From assembly GCA_041554195.1 (NCBI GenBank), contig JBFFMJ010000011.1:42528-106527 (forward strand): a stretch of DNA of 64,000 nt, written 5' to 3'. This document shows positions 26,508-35,997 of the stretch, one piece after another. The position numbers and the translations under genes are program-made. The notes under the pieces are model-generated. The model made no database searches. It was not told where the DNA came from and saw only the letters and a list, made by a program, of their open reading frames with translations. Source of the DNA: JAPHSX01 sp041554195 (GTDB taxonomy: Bacteria > Pseudomonadota > Gammaproteobacteria > Thiohalomonadales > Thiohalomonadaceae). Each line of letters begins with the position of its first letter. The stretch's first letter is position 1.

Positions 26508-27460
26508 TGGTGTCTAATAAAACATTGATTAAATCAGACCCGGCTGCTAATAGGAAATATATTATTTACACTCCTTTGTATGAAGAAAATACAGGAGGAG
26601 TGATTGTTTTGCATAAATTGTGTTCCATGTTACGTGAGCAGGGGGGGGATGCTTCGATATGGCTACTACAAAAACCACACATAAGTGAATTTCGTACACT
26701 GCGAGGGTGGATTAAACTATTGCGTTGGTGTCTGGCTGTACAGCCAAAGAGCTTTCTGAATCATATAGATCTTACGTCACCTTATAGGTTGCCCATTGCG
26801 AAGAGAAAAGATATTGCTGAGGCTATCATTGTCTACCCTGAAATGGTTAGTGGGAATCCGTTAAATGCCAGCCATGTAGTTCGATGGTTTCTTAATAAGC
26901 CGGGCGCACTTACCGGTAGAATTGAGTATGGAGTGGATGAACTATATTTTTACTATCATATACACTTTAATGATGAGGAACTCAATTTACATGTAGAACA
27001 TCATTTGAATGTTATTGAATTCATGGGCGATGTTTACAGGCATGTTAATAAAGAACGTCGCTCGGGTAGTTGCTATATGGTTAGAAAGGGGGAAGGAAGG
27101 GCGCTCGACCAGCATGCTGAAGGGGCTATTCAGATTGATGGTATGAGTCACCAGCAGATTGCTGATATTTTTAATCAATGTGAATATTTCATCTCGTATG
27201 ATCTTTATACTATGTATTCTCGATATGCCGCAATGTGTGGCTGCATCCCGATAGTGGTGCCGGAAGAGGGGTTGACAAAAGAGGCGTGGCGGCCTGATAT
27301 CGAAAACCGATTTGGAATTGCATATGGCTGGGATGATGTAACGTGGGCTACTGAAACTCGTGATGATCTAATTCGGGTTCTTGCTGAAGCTGATGTTCGT
27401 TCTAGAAAATCGGTAACTAAATTTATTGAGACATCACAGGGATTTTTCAAAGAAAAATAG
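26507..27460 (+). CDS. Putative glycosyltransferase (WavQ-like)
   Basis: 317 residues. The N-terminus (YIIYTPLYEENTGGVIVLHKLC) has the GG-V-LH pattern of GT-B transferases, and the C-terminal half has EYFISYDLYTMYSRYAAMCGCIPIVVPEEG, resembling the WavQ-type core transferases. No DxD motif. It follows the flippase with an overlapping start (GTG-ATG at 26504-26509). The acceptor is unknown. Confidence 0.65.
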   Translation: MVSNKTLIKSDPAANRKYIIYTPLYEENTGGVIVLHKLCSMLREQGGDASIWLLQKPHISEFRTLRGWIKLLRWCLAVQPKSFLNHIDLTSPYRLPIAKRKDIAEAIIVYPEMVSGNPLNASHVVRWFLNKPGALTGRIEYGVDELYFYYHIHFNDEELNLHVEHHLNVIEFMGDVYRHVNKERRSGSCYMVRKGEGRALDQHAEGAIQIDGMSHQQIADIFNQCEYFISYDLYTMYSRYAAMCGCIPIVVPEEGLTKEAWRPDIENRFGIAYGWDDVTWATETRDDLIRVLAEADVRSRKSVTKFIETSQGFFKEK

Positions 27461-27603
27461 TGAGGGGAGCCTAACGAATGTTATTGGTGCTAACATTGAA
27501 ATCAGTGCATAAACGTTCTGGTGCTTACTGCATGACATCAAATGGCTGACTCTTGGGGGACCGTTTATCCACATATCTGCAGACATGTTTTATTTGTATG
27601 TGT

Positions 27604-28824
27604 TTACCTGTTCAGTAGTACATTTAACAGTAAAAATGGCCCTACTATGATGAGGTATATTATGGAGAAAAATGAAGGTTTTATTCTTTCAGATGATGCG
27701 ACCGAAAGTAGATCACTGGTCACACTCTGCCAGCTATAATCATCGTACAATGATGCAATGTTATCGGAATATTCTTTGAGTTGTTGTTCGCCTGAAATGA
27801 ATAGTGTTAGGTCATCTTTCAGGTTTTCCTCACTGGTTGTTATGCCTATCTGGTGTTCCTTTATTATCGGTCCCCAGTGATCGTCCCAGTTTTGAATGAT
27901 GGGTAGTCTTGCGGATATGCAGTCGTAATTCCGCGTTCTCGCCGCATAATCATTCTCAATTGACTGGTTTGCCCAGACAATTCCGGCATCCAGCCCAGAC
28001 CAAACCTCAAGCCTGTCTTTATACTCAATCCAGGGTAAAAACACGAAGTTCTTCGTGGTGTTGTGTTTCAGGCTTGCGATGTATTGCTTTATCTCTTGTG
28101 TCTTATGTGTGTCGACACCAAAAAACACCAATCTGAGATTCTCATTCTTCGTCGCAACCGCTGATATGGCTTCCACTATGGGTTTGTAGTCGAACCAGTC
28201 CCATAAGCCTCCTATCCATCCGATAAGGATGTCGCTATCGTTTATTTGGTTGTCGCTCAGTCTTGTTAGGTGGCTCCGTGTTTTTGACTCAACGACCGGT
28301 TCAGCCCCATAACTCAATGTCTTTATTTTATTAATTAAATGCAAATTTCCGCTACTGGCAGACAAGCCCCGGTATAAATCCTGCTGACGCTTATTTGCAG
28401 CGATCACGGCGTCGCAGACGATTATTCCAAACAATGTTCTGAAGAGATTGAATGCAATTTTTATCGCGGAAGCTCGCTTCTGCGGAACCATGTTTGAGGC
28501 GGTGAATAGCTCAAGCCAGTGAGGAGCATAGTTGTCGAGTAGGACACGTTTGCCTTTGGCTCTGCTGATTAACGCAAGTAATAAGATAAATGGCCCGCCA
28601 CCGTGCAGCATTATTACGTCAGCAGACAGAAAAGCCTTGAGCAGGGTTAGCTTGTTATGAACGGTGACAAACTTGACCTTTCCTTGTGGCTGACCGCACG
28701 CTCCTGCGATAGTGACATCGTTTCCAGCTACTACCAGTTGCTCTGCAATTTTGATGTATCGTATCTCAGGTCCCTTCAGCTTTTTTGTGAAGTCACCTTT
28801 GTATAGAAGTAGCCACTTAGTCAT
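27604..28824 (-). CDS. Glycosyltransferase, GT4-like, with C-terminal membrane anchor
   Basis: 406 residues. A two-domain GT-B plan: the N-terminal part KWLLLYKGDFTKKLKGPEIRY and ADVIMLHGGGPFILLL, then the C-terminal part ILIGWIGGLWDWFDY, FVFLPWIEYKDRLEVW and GIVWANQSIENDYAARTR. A final hydrophobic helix (SIIYLIIVGPFLLLNVLL) may anchor it. It is the only gene of this locus on the minus strand and converges on the gene before it, so it may have been inserted separately. Confidence 0.72.
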   Translation of the reverse strand: MTKWLLLYKGDFTKKLKGPEIRYIKIAEQLVVAGNDVTIAGACGQPQGKVKFVTVHNKLTLLKAFLSADVIMLHGGGPFILLLALISRAKGKRVLLDNYAPHWLELFTASNMVPQKRASAIKIAFNLFRTLFGIIVCDAVIAANKRQQDLYRGLSASSGNLHLINKIKTLSYGAEPVVESKTRSHLTRLSDNQINDSDILIGWIGGLWDWFDYKPIVEAISAVATKNENLRLVFFGVDTHKTQEIKQYIASLKHNTTKNFVFLPWIEYKDRLEVWSGLDAGIVWANQSIENDYAARTRNYDCISARLPIIQNWDDHWGPIIKEHQIGITTSEENLKDDLTLFISGEQQLKEYSDNIASLYDDYSWQSVTSDLLSVASSERIKPSFFSIIYLIIVGPFLLLNVLLNR

Positions 28825-29013
28825 TTTTTCTGATTCGGTCTGTGTATTGGTTAGTATGTTGGATTGTTTTCGTGAATGTTGCTTCTGCAGTTTTGGGTGC
28901 TTTCACTATGGCAGGCTCAATCTCCGGCGTATAATTCCGCCATCTCGTGCTCATGTATTGTTATCACTCGATATGCGATATAGTAATAAAACTTTAAGAA
29001 TGAACAAGATAGC

Positions 29014-30114
29014 ATGATACATAAGCACTTATCCATACTCGGCATTCGCGGCATCCCTGCAGCCCACGGCGGTTTTGAAACCTTTGCCGAGCAGCTGGCC
29101 CTCTATCTTGTTGCGCGCGACTGGCAGGTCACCGTCTATTGTCAGGAGCAGGGCAGCGGGGCGATCTATGAGACCGAGTGGCAGGGGATCCGGCGGGTGC
29201 ATCTCCCGGTCTCCGGCGAGGGGGCCTTCTCTACCATTCTCTTTGACTGGAAATCAACGCGTCACGCAACGAAACATGCGTCTCAGGTTCTCACGTTAGG
29301 TTACAACACGGCAGTTTTCGGCCTGCTCTACCGCCTCGCAGGCATCAGCAATGTGATCAATATGGACGGCATTGAGTGGCGGCGAGAGAAGTGGGGGCCG
29401 CTGGAGCGGACATGGCTCTATCTTAACGAGTGGGCCGGGGCCAAACTGGGCAATCGTCTGGTGGCGGATCACCCACAGATAGCCTTGCATCTGCAGCAAA
29501 AGGTGAGCGCAGAGAAGATCACCATGATCCCTTATGGGGCGGATGAGGTGACAGAGGCCGATGTCAGCCTATTAGCCTCTTATGGCCTTACTCCAGGCGG
29601 TTATGCCATTGTGATTGCCCGCCCCGAGCCGGAAAATTCTATCCTGCCCATCGTGCGCGCCTTTTCGCAACGCCAGCGGGGGTGTCGCCTTGTGGTGCTG
29701 GGCCGATATAGCGATGAGGTTCCCTATCATTGTGAAGTGCGTGAGGCGGCGGGGCCGGAGGTGGATTTTGTGGGTGCTATCTACGATGCGCGGACGGTGC
29801 AGGCGCTACGGTTCCATTCGTGTCTCTATCTGCATGGCCATACGGTAGGGGGGACTAATCCATCGCTGGTTGAGGCGATGGGGGCGGGCAACCCCATTCT
29901 GGCGCATGATAATCACTACAATCGCTGGGTGGCGGGTGAAGGGCAGAGTTACTTTTCCGATGAAGCAGATTGTGAGCGCAAGCTGACGGCCCTGCTCGAC
30001 GATGCGGCGACATTGCAGCGGATGAGTGAGGCGGTGCGCCAGCGCCACCGTGCGCACTTTACCTGGGAGCAGGTGTTACAGCAGTATGAGCAGTTACTAT
30101 TGGGTGTCAGTTAA
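29014..30114 (+). CDS. DUF1972-type glycosyltransferase family 4
   Basis: 366 residues. It has the DUF1972 N-terminal signature SILGIRGIPAAHGGFETFAEQL and the sequence NMDGIEWRREKWGPLERTWLYLNE split over about residues 109-132. The GT-B C-terminal region has AIVIARPEPENSILP and the donor-binding GTNPSLVEAMGAGNPILAHDN. Related enzymes are often rhamnosyl- or galactosyltransferases. Composition returns to the window's normal GC here. The initiating transferase follows after 36 bases. Confidence 0.85.
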   Translation: MIHKHLSILGIRGIPAAHGGFETFAEQLALYLVARDWQVTVYCQEQGSGAIYETEWQGIRRVHLPVSGEGAFSTILFDWKSTRHATKHASQVLTLGYNTAVFGLLYRLAGISNVINMDGIEWRREKWGPLERTWLYLNEWAGAKLGNRLVADHPQIALHLQQKVSAEKITMIPYGADEVTEADVSLLASYGLTPGGYAIVIARPEPENSILPIVRAFSQRQRGCRLVVLGRYSDEVPYHCEVREAAGPEVDFVGAIYDARTVQALRFHSCLYLHGHTVGGTNPSLVEAMGAGNPILAHDNHYNRWVAGEGQSYFSDEADCERKLTALLDDAATLQRMSEAVRQRHRAHFTWEQVLQQYEQLLLGVS

Positions 30115-30150
30115 CAGACTATCTCTTATCTCTATGTCAATAATGCAATT

Positions 30151-31560
30151 ATGGCTTATCGCGGTATTCTAAAAGAGCATGCGGGCGCATTGAATGCGGC
30201 GCTGCATCTGGTTGACTGGCTGGCTATTGCCCTGGCCTCCTGGGGGGCGTTTGTCCTCTATCTTGGTATCACGTGGATGCCGGAGAGCCACATGATGGTT
30301 GTGCTGGTGGCGTTGTTACTGTCCGCTATCCTGTTCCCCCGTTTTTCGGTGTATCAGGCGTGGCGCGGTGCCTCGGTGCTTGATGAGGTGCGCACCATTT
30401 CGCTGGCCTGGGGGACGGTGCTGCTGGGGCTGATGTTTCTCGCCTTTTTCACCAAAACCGGGGCGACCTTTTCGCGTGGCTGGCTTGGCGTCTGGGCACT
30501 AACCGGCTGGGTCTCGCTTATCACCTGCCGTGTCATGTTGCGGTTGTTGCTGCGGTGGGCGCGTAGTCGCGGTTTTAATCAGCGTCGTGTGGTGATCGTC
30601 GGTGAGGCAGAGTTGGGCAGCGAGGTGATAAAACGGATTCAGGGAGCACCCTGGATGGGGCTGAATGTAGTGGGCTTTTTCTCCGGGGAGGATGCGGTAG
30701 CTGCGAGCGCACATCCCGATGTCCCACTATGCGGTGGACTGCCCGAGGTGGCATCGTTTGTTGCCGGGAATGATATCGATCAGGTGTGGGTTGCCATGTC
30801 ACTGCGTGATGAGGATAAGCTACGCGCCCTGCTGCATGAGTTGCGCTATTCCACGGTAGATATTCGCTTTGTCCCGGATCTGTTTGGCCTGCGCCTGCTC
30901 AACCATTCGGTGATGGATGTGGCAGGCCTGCCGGTGATCAACCTTTCGGTCTCACCGATGACCGGGGTTAATCGCTGGGTCAAGGCGGTCGAGGACTGGG
31001 TGCTGGCCCTGGTTATCCTGCTGCTGGTGAGTCCGCTGCTGCTGCTGATCGCGCTTATCGTCAAGCTCTCCTCTCCGGGCCCTGTGCTATTTAAGCAGAA
31101 ACGGTATGGTTGGGAGGGTAAGGTCATTACCGTGTACAAATTCCGTTCTATGGTGCTGCATCGTGAAGAGGATGGAGCGGTCACCCAGGCCAGTAGGAAT
31201 GATAGTCGCATTACCCGTGTGGGGGCCTTTTTGCGGCGTACCAGCCTGGATGAACTGCCGCAGTTTATTAATGTGTTACAGGGGCGCATGTCGATTGTCG
31301 GGCCGCGTCCCCATGCGGTAGCCCACAATGAACACTACAAGGCCCTGATTGATGATTACATGAAACGCCACAAGGTCAAGCCGGGCATTACCGGCTGGGC
31401 GCAGATCAATGGCTGGCGTGGTGAGACCGACACGGTCGATAAGATGGAAAAGCGAGTTGAATATGACCTCTACTACATAGAGAACTGGTCATTGTGGTTT
31501 GATCTGAAGATTATTTTTCTGACGGTTTTTGTTGGCCTCGCGGGTGAGAATGCCCGTTAG
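30151..31560 (+). CDS. Undecaprenyl-phosphate glucose phosphotransferase (WcaJ-type)
   Basis: Starts a lipid-linked polysaccharide by moving hexose-1-phosphate onto undecaprenyl phosphate. 469 residues: about four N-terminal membrane helices, a CoA-binding-like Rossmann middle (RVVIVGEAELGSEVIKRI), a membrane entry at about 285-305, and the C-terminal catalytic domain with VYKFRSM, RRTSLDELPQFINVL, SIVGPRPHAVAHN and KPGITGWAQINGWRGET. It belongs to the WcaJ/EPS sugar transferase group by length and motifs. Confidence 0.93.
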   Translation: MAYRGILKEHAGALNAALHLVDWLAIALASWGAFVLYLGITWMPESHMMVVLVALLLSAILFPRFSVYQAWRGASVLDEVRTISLAWGTVLLGLMFLAFFTKTGATFSRGWLGVWALTGWVSLITCRVMLRLLLRWARSRGFNQRRVVIVGEAELGSEVIKRIQGAPWMGLNVVGFFSGEDAVAASAHPDVPLCGGLPEVASFVAGNDIDQVWVAMSLRDEDKLRALLHELRYSTVDIRFVPDLFGLRLLNHSVMDVAGLPVINLSVSPMTGVNRWVKAVEDWVLALVILLLVSPLLLLIALIVKLSSPGPVLFKQKRYGWEGKVITVYKFRSMVLHREEDGAVTQASRNDSRITRVGAFLRRTSLDELPQFINVLQGRMSIVGPRPHAVAHNEHYKALIDDYMKRHKVKPGITGWAQINGWRGETDTVDKMEKRVEYDLYYIENWSLWFDLKIIFLTVFVGLAGENAR

Positions 31561-31656
31561 CTTTTCTCTGCCCTGTTGCAGCCGTCGATAGGGGGCCGGT
31601 GGTCACCGTGTTATTATCGCGCGCTGTACAAAAAATAGATAAGGGATAAAGGCTGA

Positions 31657-32922
31657 GTGAACGATTTAACTGAACAGGGTGTCGCTAATGGTGATGCCCC
31701 CAGATGGCTGGTTTGGTGGGTCAGGGTTCTGGTCTTTCTATTCCCCGTTTCGGTTGCGACTGTTGGCTGGGGCAGCGCGATCTTTTTCCTGTTACTGTTC
31801 CCCGCACTCTACTACGGACGTGGCTGGTCAGCGCTCCAGCAGTGGGAGCGCCGCCTGCTGCTGGGCTATGTGGCGGTGTTTGCCGTGATGTCGCTCAGCA
31901 TGGTGAATGCCGAAGAGTATCGTGAAGGAATAAAGGCGCTGGATCGTTATCTGCGGTTTGTGTTGATGATACCGATCTACCTGATGTTTCGCCGTTTCGA
32001 TTTTCGCCTGGGGCGGGAGTTCGCGCTTGGCGCACTGCTGGCATGTGTGTTGATGATGGCCCAGGCGATTTATCAGGTGACGTGGCAGGGGGACACCTTT
32101 GCTACGGGTCATTATCATAAAATCGTCTTTGGTGATCTCGCTGTGTGGTGGGCGGCCGTTGCGGCACTGTTTGCGGTAACGCTGACCAAAGAGTGGTTAA
32201 CCAGGATTGGGATTGTGGTGCTCATCGGCATGGCCCTCTATGCCAGCCTGCTATCACAGACGCGGGGGGCCTGGCTGTATGTGCCGCTGATCCCGGCGGT
32301 TCTTCTGTGGGCTTACTGGCCTCGTCTTCAGCTCGCACGCAGCACACTGATTGGCGCTGTTGTGGTATTTCTCGCCCTCACGGCGACACTGGTGATGCAG
32401 TCCGACCGTTTGCGAGGCGGTATTGAACGTGGTGTTAGTGAACTGCAGGCCTTTGAACAAAATCCCGCTGCACCGACCTCGTGGGGGGTGCGTATAAATC
32501 TGTGGCGTAACGCCCTGCTTATCTTTAAGGAGTCGCCACTACTGGGCACCGGAGTCGGTGATTTTCAGACCGATATGAAGCGCATGGTTGAAGACGGACG
32601 CTCCCTAAACCCCTATGTCTCCAAGTTCGGGCATGCCCACAGCATCTACTTCGATACCCTGGCCAAGGGGGGATTGCTGGGACTGGTGGCGACCGTAACG
32701 GCGCTGCTGCTGATACCGTTTATTCTCTTCGTAAAGGCTATGCGTCGGGCCGAACGGCCCGAGGAGATATTCTATGCCACCGGCGGGGTGTTGTTGATCG
32801 TCGCCTTTACGACATTTGGTGTGAGTGAAGGGCTGTGGTCGCGCAACCCCTTCGTTAACACCTATGCGATCTCTCTGCTGGTCTTTCTTGCCGGTATGGC
32901 AAAGGCGCAGAGCGCACGCTAG
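31657..32922 (+). CDS. O-antigen ligase/polymerase family membrane protein
   Basis: 421 residues with 10-12 membrane helices and the Wzy_C region: LLSQTRGAWLYVPL, then the periplasmic loop ending FGHAHSIYFDTLAKGGLLGL. It starts at GTG with the ribosome site AAGG upstream. It may be the ligase joining O-chains to the core (WaaL) or a chain polymerase (Wzy); sequence alone does not separate them, and it is the only gene of this type in the window. Confidence 0.85.
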   Translation: MNDLTEQGVANGDAPRWLVWWVRVLVFLFPVSVATVGWGSAIFFLLLFPALYYGRGWSALQQWERRLLLGYVAVFAVMSLSMVNAEEYREGIKALDRYLRFVLMIPIYLMFRRFDFRLGREFALGALLACVLMMAQAIYQVTWQGDTFATGHYHKIVFGDLAVWWAAVAALFAVTLTKEWLTRIGIVVLIGMALYASLLSQTRGAWLYVPLIPAVLLWAYWPRLQLARSTLIGAVVVFLALTATLVMQSDRLRGGIERGVSELQAFEQNPAAPTSWGVRINLWRNALLIFKESPLLGTGVGDFQTDMKRMVEDGRSLNPYVSKFGHAHSIYFDTLAKGGLLGLVATVTALLLIPFILFVKAMRRAERPEEIFYATGGVLLIVAFTTFGVSEGLWSRNPFVNTYAISLLVFLAGMAKAQSAR

Positions 32923-33271
32923 GCCTTGATAATCTGCCCGGCAGGCTCGCGGTAGACACCCCGTGAATCGACAATCAGCCCTGCGTGCGGTTTGATTAGC
33001 GCATAATCAAATTTGGCATGGTTGGTAGTGACTACGCCGTAGATGTCGATATCCATGCGGTCGGATGCCATCTTCATCTCGTCGACTAGACCGATATTCA
33101 CCGCATGGTGGATATTCTCCTGCCGCTACAGCCTACTCATCTCGGCGGCACGTTTCGAGATGAGGGTGACCATCCGCTCGACCCGCTGCCGATAGAGGGC
33201 GATTCCATATAATCCTGGCGCAGTATGCCAATGGTCGCGGTTTTATTGTTGAGTTTAGTGAGTAAATTCAT
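32919..33271 (-). pseudogene. Relic of a nucleotide-sugar dehydrogenase (WbpA-type)
   Basis: Three collinear fragments of one UDP-N-acetylglucosamine 6-dehydrogenase remain. From an ATG at 33271 reads MNLLTKLNNKTATIGILRQDYM (the WbpA start and first beta strand), then the frame is broken. From about 33122 reads NIHHAVNIGLVDEMKMASDRMDI (the central helix), and this runs directly into TNHAKFDYALIKPHAGLIVDSRG, the C-terminal domain, stopping at 32919. About four fifths of a normal 430-residue gene is gone through several internal deletions. It overlaps the ligase gene end by four bases, tail to tail. Confidence 0.85.
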
Positions 33272-33361
33272 GCCTCTAGCCCGTCACTAACCTGTAGTTG
33301 TTGCGTACTAGAGCAGATATTAAGGGGTAAAAAGCGGTATACTAGGGCGTTTTTCCAGGGC

Positions 33362-34810
33362 GTGAAATGTGGTGGCGTGGTGACTCAGATACTCTCTTTT
33401 GAAAATGCGCAGGTACTCGTGGTGGGCGACCTCATGCTGGACCGTTACTGGCACGGGGATACCTCACGGATCTCCCCCGAGGCCCCTGTGCCGGTGGTCA
33501 AGGTGGAGGATATCGAGGAGCGTGCCGGTGGTGCCGGTAACGTCGCGCTGAATGTGGCGGCCCTCGGTGGCAGCGCCGCGGTACTCGGCCTGACCGGTCG
33601 TGACGAGGCCGCCGATGCGCTGGCCCGCACCCTGCTCAACGCCGGTGTGGAGTGTCACTTCGAGCGGCTGGAGGGCTTCCCCACCGTGACTAAGTTGCGG
33701 GTGCTAAGCCGCCACCAGCAGCTGATCCGTCTCGATTTTGAAGATGGCTTTCCCGGCTGCGACAGCAGCGGACTGCTCCGGCGCTTTGCAGAGAATATTG
33801 AGGATGCCGGGGTAGTGGTGCTCTCCGACTACAGCAAGGGCACGCTGCGCGAGTCGAGTCAGCTCATTGCGATGGCGCGTGCCGCCGGCAAGCCGGTGGT
33901 AATCGACCCCAAGGGCAGCGACTTCTCCCCCTATCGCGGAGCCACCGTGATCACCCCCAACATGAGTGAGTTCGAGGCCGTCGTGGGCCACTGCGCCGAT
34001 GATGCGGCGGTGGTCAGCAAGGGTGAAGCGCTGCGCGCCGAGCTAGAGCTGGATGCCCTGCTGGTGACCCGTAGCGAGAAGGGGATGACCCTGCTGCAAA
34101 AGGGCGAGGAGCCGCTGCACATTCCGACCAAGGCGCGCGAGGTCTACGATGTGACCGGTGCCGGTGACACCGTGGTTTCGGTGTTAGCTGCCTCGCTGGC
34201 CGCCGGTAACTCGCTGCGCGAGGCGACGGTACTGGCCAATCTCGCCGCCGGTGTGGTGGTGGGCAAGCTGGGTACGGCCAGCGTCTCGGTACCCGAACTG
34301 CGCCGCGCGATGCGCGAGCAGGACGAGATGGATCAGGGCATCGTCAGCGAAGAGAAGCTGATCGCCCTGGTGCAGGAGGCACGCGCCCACGGCGAGACGG
34401 TGGTGATGACCAACGGCTGTTTCGACATCCTGCACGCCGGTCATGTCACCTATCTTGAGGAGGCGGCACAGCTTGGCGACCGCCTGGTGGTTGCAGTCAA
34501 TGATGATGCCTCGGTGAAACGGATCAAGGGTGAGGAGCGCCCAGTCAACACCCAGAGCAAGCGGATGCGGGTGCTTGCTGCCCTCAATTGTGTCGACTGG
34601 GTGGTGGGTTTCGATGAGGACACCCCGACCCGCCTCATCTGTAACACCTCCCCCAATATTCTGGTCAAGGGCGGCGACAACGACCCGGAGAATATCCCCG
34701 GTGGCGACTGTGTGCGTGATGCCGGTGGGCAGGTGATGGTGATGAGCTTTGTCGATGGCTGTTCCACCACCAGCATCATCGGAGCCATTCGGGCCTCGGA
34801 AAAGAAGTAA
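33362..34810 (+). CDS. hldE: HldE, heptose-7-phosphate kinase / heptose-1-phosphate adenylyltransferase
   Basis: Makes ADP-heptose for the LPS inner core in two of its steps. 482 residues. The N-terminal kinase domain (about 10-325) has GDLMLDRYWHGDTSRISPEAP split at its core, RAGGAGNVALNVAALGG-type substrate loop and DVTGAGDTVVSVLA. The C-terminal nucleotidyltransferase domain (about 345-480) has TNGCFDILHAGHVTYLEEA. The start is uncertain: GTG at 33362, or GTG at 33377/33380 closer to where homologues begin. The next gene follows 5 bases after the stop. Confidence 0.95.
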   Translation: MKCGGVVTQILSFENAQVLVVGDLMLDRYWHGDTSRISPEAPVPVVKVEDIEERAGGAGNVALNVAALGGSAAVLGLTGRDEAADALARTLLNAGVECHFERLEGFPTVTKLRVLSRHQQLIRLDFEDGFPGCDSSGLLRRFAENIEDAGVVVLSDYSKGTLRESSQLIAMARAAGKPVVIDPKGSDFSPYRGATVITPNMSEFEAVVGHCADDAAVVSKGEALRAELELDALLVTRSEKGMTLLQKGEEPLHIPTKAREVYDVTGAGDTVVSVLAASLAAGNSLREATVLANLAAGVVVGKLGTASVSVPELRRAMREQDEMDQGIVSEEKLIALVQEARAHGETVVMTNGCFDILHAGHVTYLEEAAQLGDRLVVAVNDDASVKRIKGEERPVNTQSKRMRVLAALNCVDWVVGFDEDTPTRLICNTSPNILVKGGDNDPENIPGGDCVRDAGGQVMVMSFVDGCSTTSIIGAIRASEKK

Positions 34811-34815
34811 CGGGG

Positions 34816-35997
34816 ATGACGACAGCGGGGCAAAATCTTGCGGTCGATGTGGCGATCTTCGGCGGTGGCGTGGCCGGGCTGTGGCTGCTCAACCGGCTGC
34901 GCAAGGCCGGTTACCACGCCATTTTGCTGGAGAGCGACCGGCTCGGTGCCGGGCAGACCCGTTACGCCCAGGGGATCATTCACGGTGGCACCAAGTATGC
35001 GCTGACCGGCAAGCTGACCGGCTCCTCCGAGGCGATCATCGAGATGCCCGCCCGCTGGCGCGCCTGCCTTGAGGGTCATGGCGAGCTCGACCTCTCGGCG
35101 GTGAAGCTGATGTCTGACCATCAGTACATGTGGTCCACCACCAGCCTCACCTCACGCATGGCCGGTTTCTTTGCCAGCAAGCTGATGCGCTCACGCACCC
35201 AGGCGCTGGAGGGGGAGGCGCGCCCGGCGCTGTTCCGTGACCCGCAGTTCAAGGGGCAGGTCTATCGTCTGGATGAGCCGGTGCTCGATACCGCCTCGTT
35301 AATCGATGCACTGGCAGCGCCTCTGCGTGACTTTATCTTTCAGGCCGATGGTTTGAAACTGAATGGCGATAATCCCTCTGTTATTGAGTTAAGTGGTGGG
35401 CGCACGGTTGAGGCAAAACGGCTGGTACTGAGTGCCGGTGCGGGTAACGAGGCCTTACTGCAACAGCTGGGTCGCGAGAAACCAACGATGCAACGCCGTC
35501 CGCTACAGATGGTGATGTTGCGTGGCAAGACGCTGCCTGCCGGTGTCTATGCCCACTGTCTCGGAGCCAACGCCCTGCCGCGCATCACCATCACCAGCCA
35601 CCTTGATGCCGCGGGCAATACGGTCTGGTATATCGGCGGCCAACCGGCGGAGGAGGGGGTGGGGCGCAGTCGTGATGTGCAGATCGCCGCCGCCCGCGAG
35701 GAGCTGTTCAAGCTCTTTCCATGGATCGATTTTTCCGCCTGCGAGTGGGGCACCCTGAATATCGATCGTGCCGAGCCGAAGATGGCCGACGGCTCACGCC
35801 CCGACGATGTGTTTGTTGATGAGTGCGATGGCGTGATCACCGCCTGGCCGACCAAACTGGCACTGGCCCCACGCCTGGCCGATGCGGTGGAAGAGTTACT
35901 AAAAGGGATCAATCCATCCGGCAGCAACGAGACGGTCGACTGGCCCCATCCGGCATGTGCGCCGCTGCCGTGGCAGGAGAATGAGAAGTGGAACTGA
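34816..35997 (+). CDS. FAD-dependent oxidoreductase (DAO family)
   Basis: 393 residues. The N-terminal dinucleotide motif is AIFGGGVAGLWLLNRL, with LESDRLGAGQTRYAQGIIHGG after it, as in glycerol-3-phosphate and amino-acid oxidases. LSAGAGNEALLQQLG is the second FAD-contact region. The substrate is unknown. It sits 5 bases after hldE and overlaps the following aldo/keto reductase by ten bases, so the two oxidoreductases are tightly coupled within a heptose/core operon. Confidence 0.85.
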   Translation: MTTAGQNLAVDVAIFGGGVAGLWLLNRLRKAGYHAILLESDRLGAGQTRYAQGIIHGGTKYALTGKLTGSSEAIIEMPARWRACLEGHGELDLSAVKLMSDHQYMWSTTSLTSRMAGFFASKLMRSRTQALEGEARPALFRDPQFKGQVYRLDEPVLDTASLIDALAAPLRDFIFQADGLKLNGDNPSVIELSGGRTVEAKRLVLSAGAGNEALLQQLGREKPTMQRRPLQMVMLRGKTLPAGVYAHCLGANALPRITITSHLDAAGNTVWYIGGQPAEEGVGRSRDVQIAAAREELFKLFPWIDFSACEWGTLNIDRAEPKMADGSRPDDVFVDECDGVITAWPTKLALAPRLADAVEELLKGINPSGSNETVDWPHPACAPLPWQENEKWN

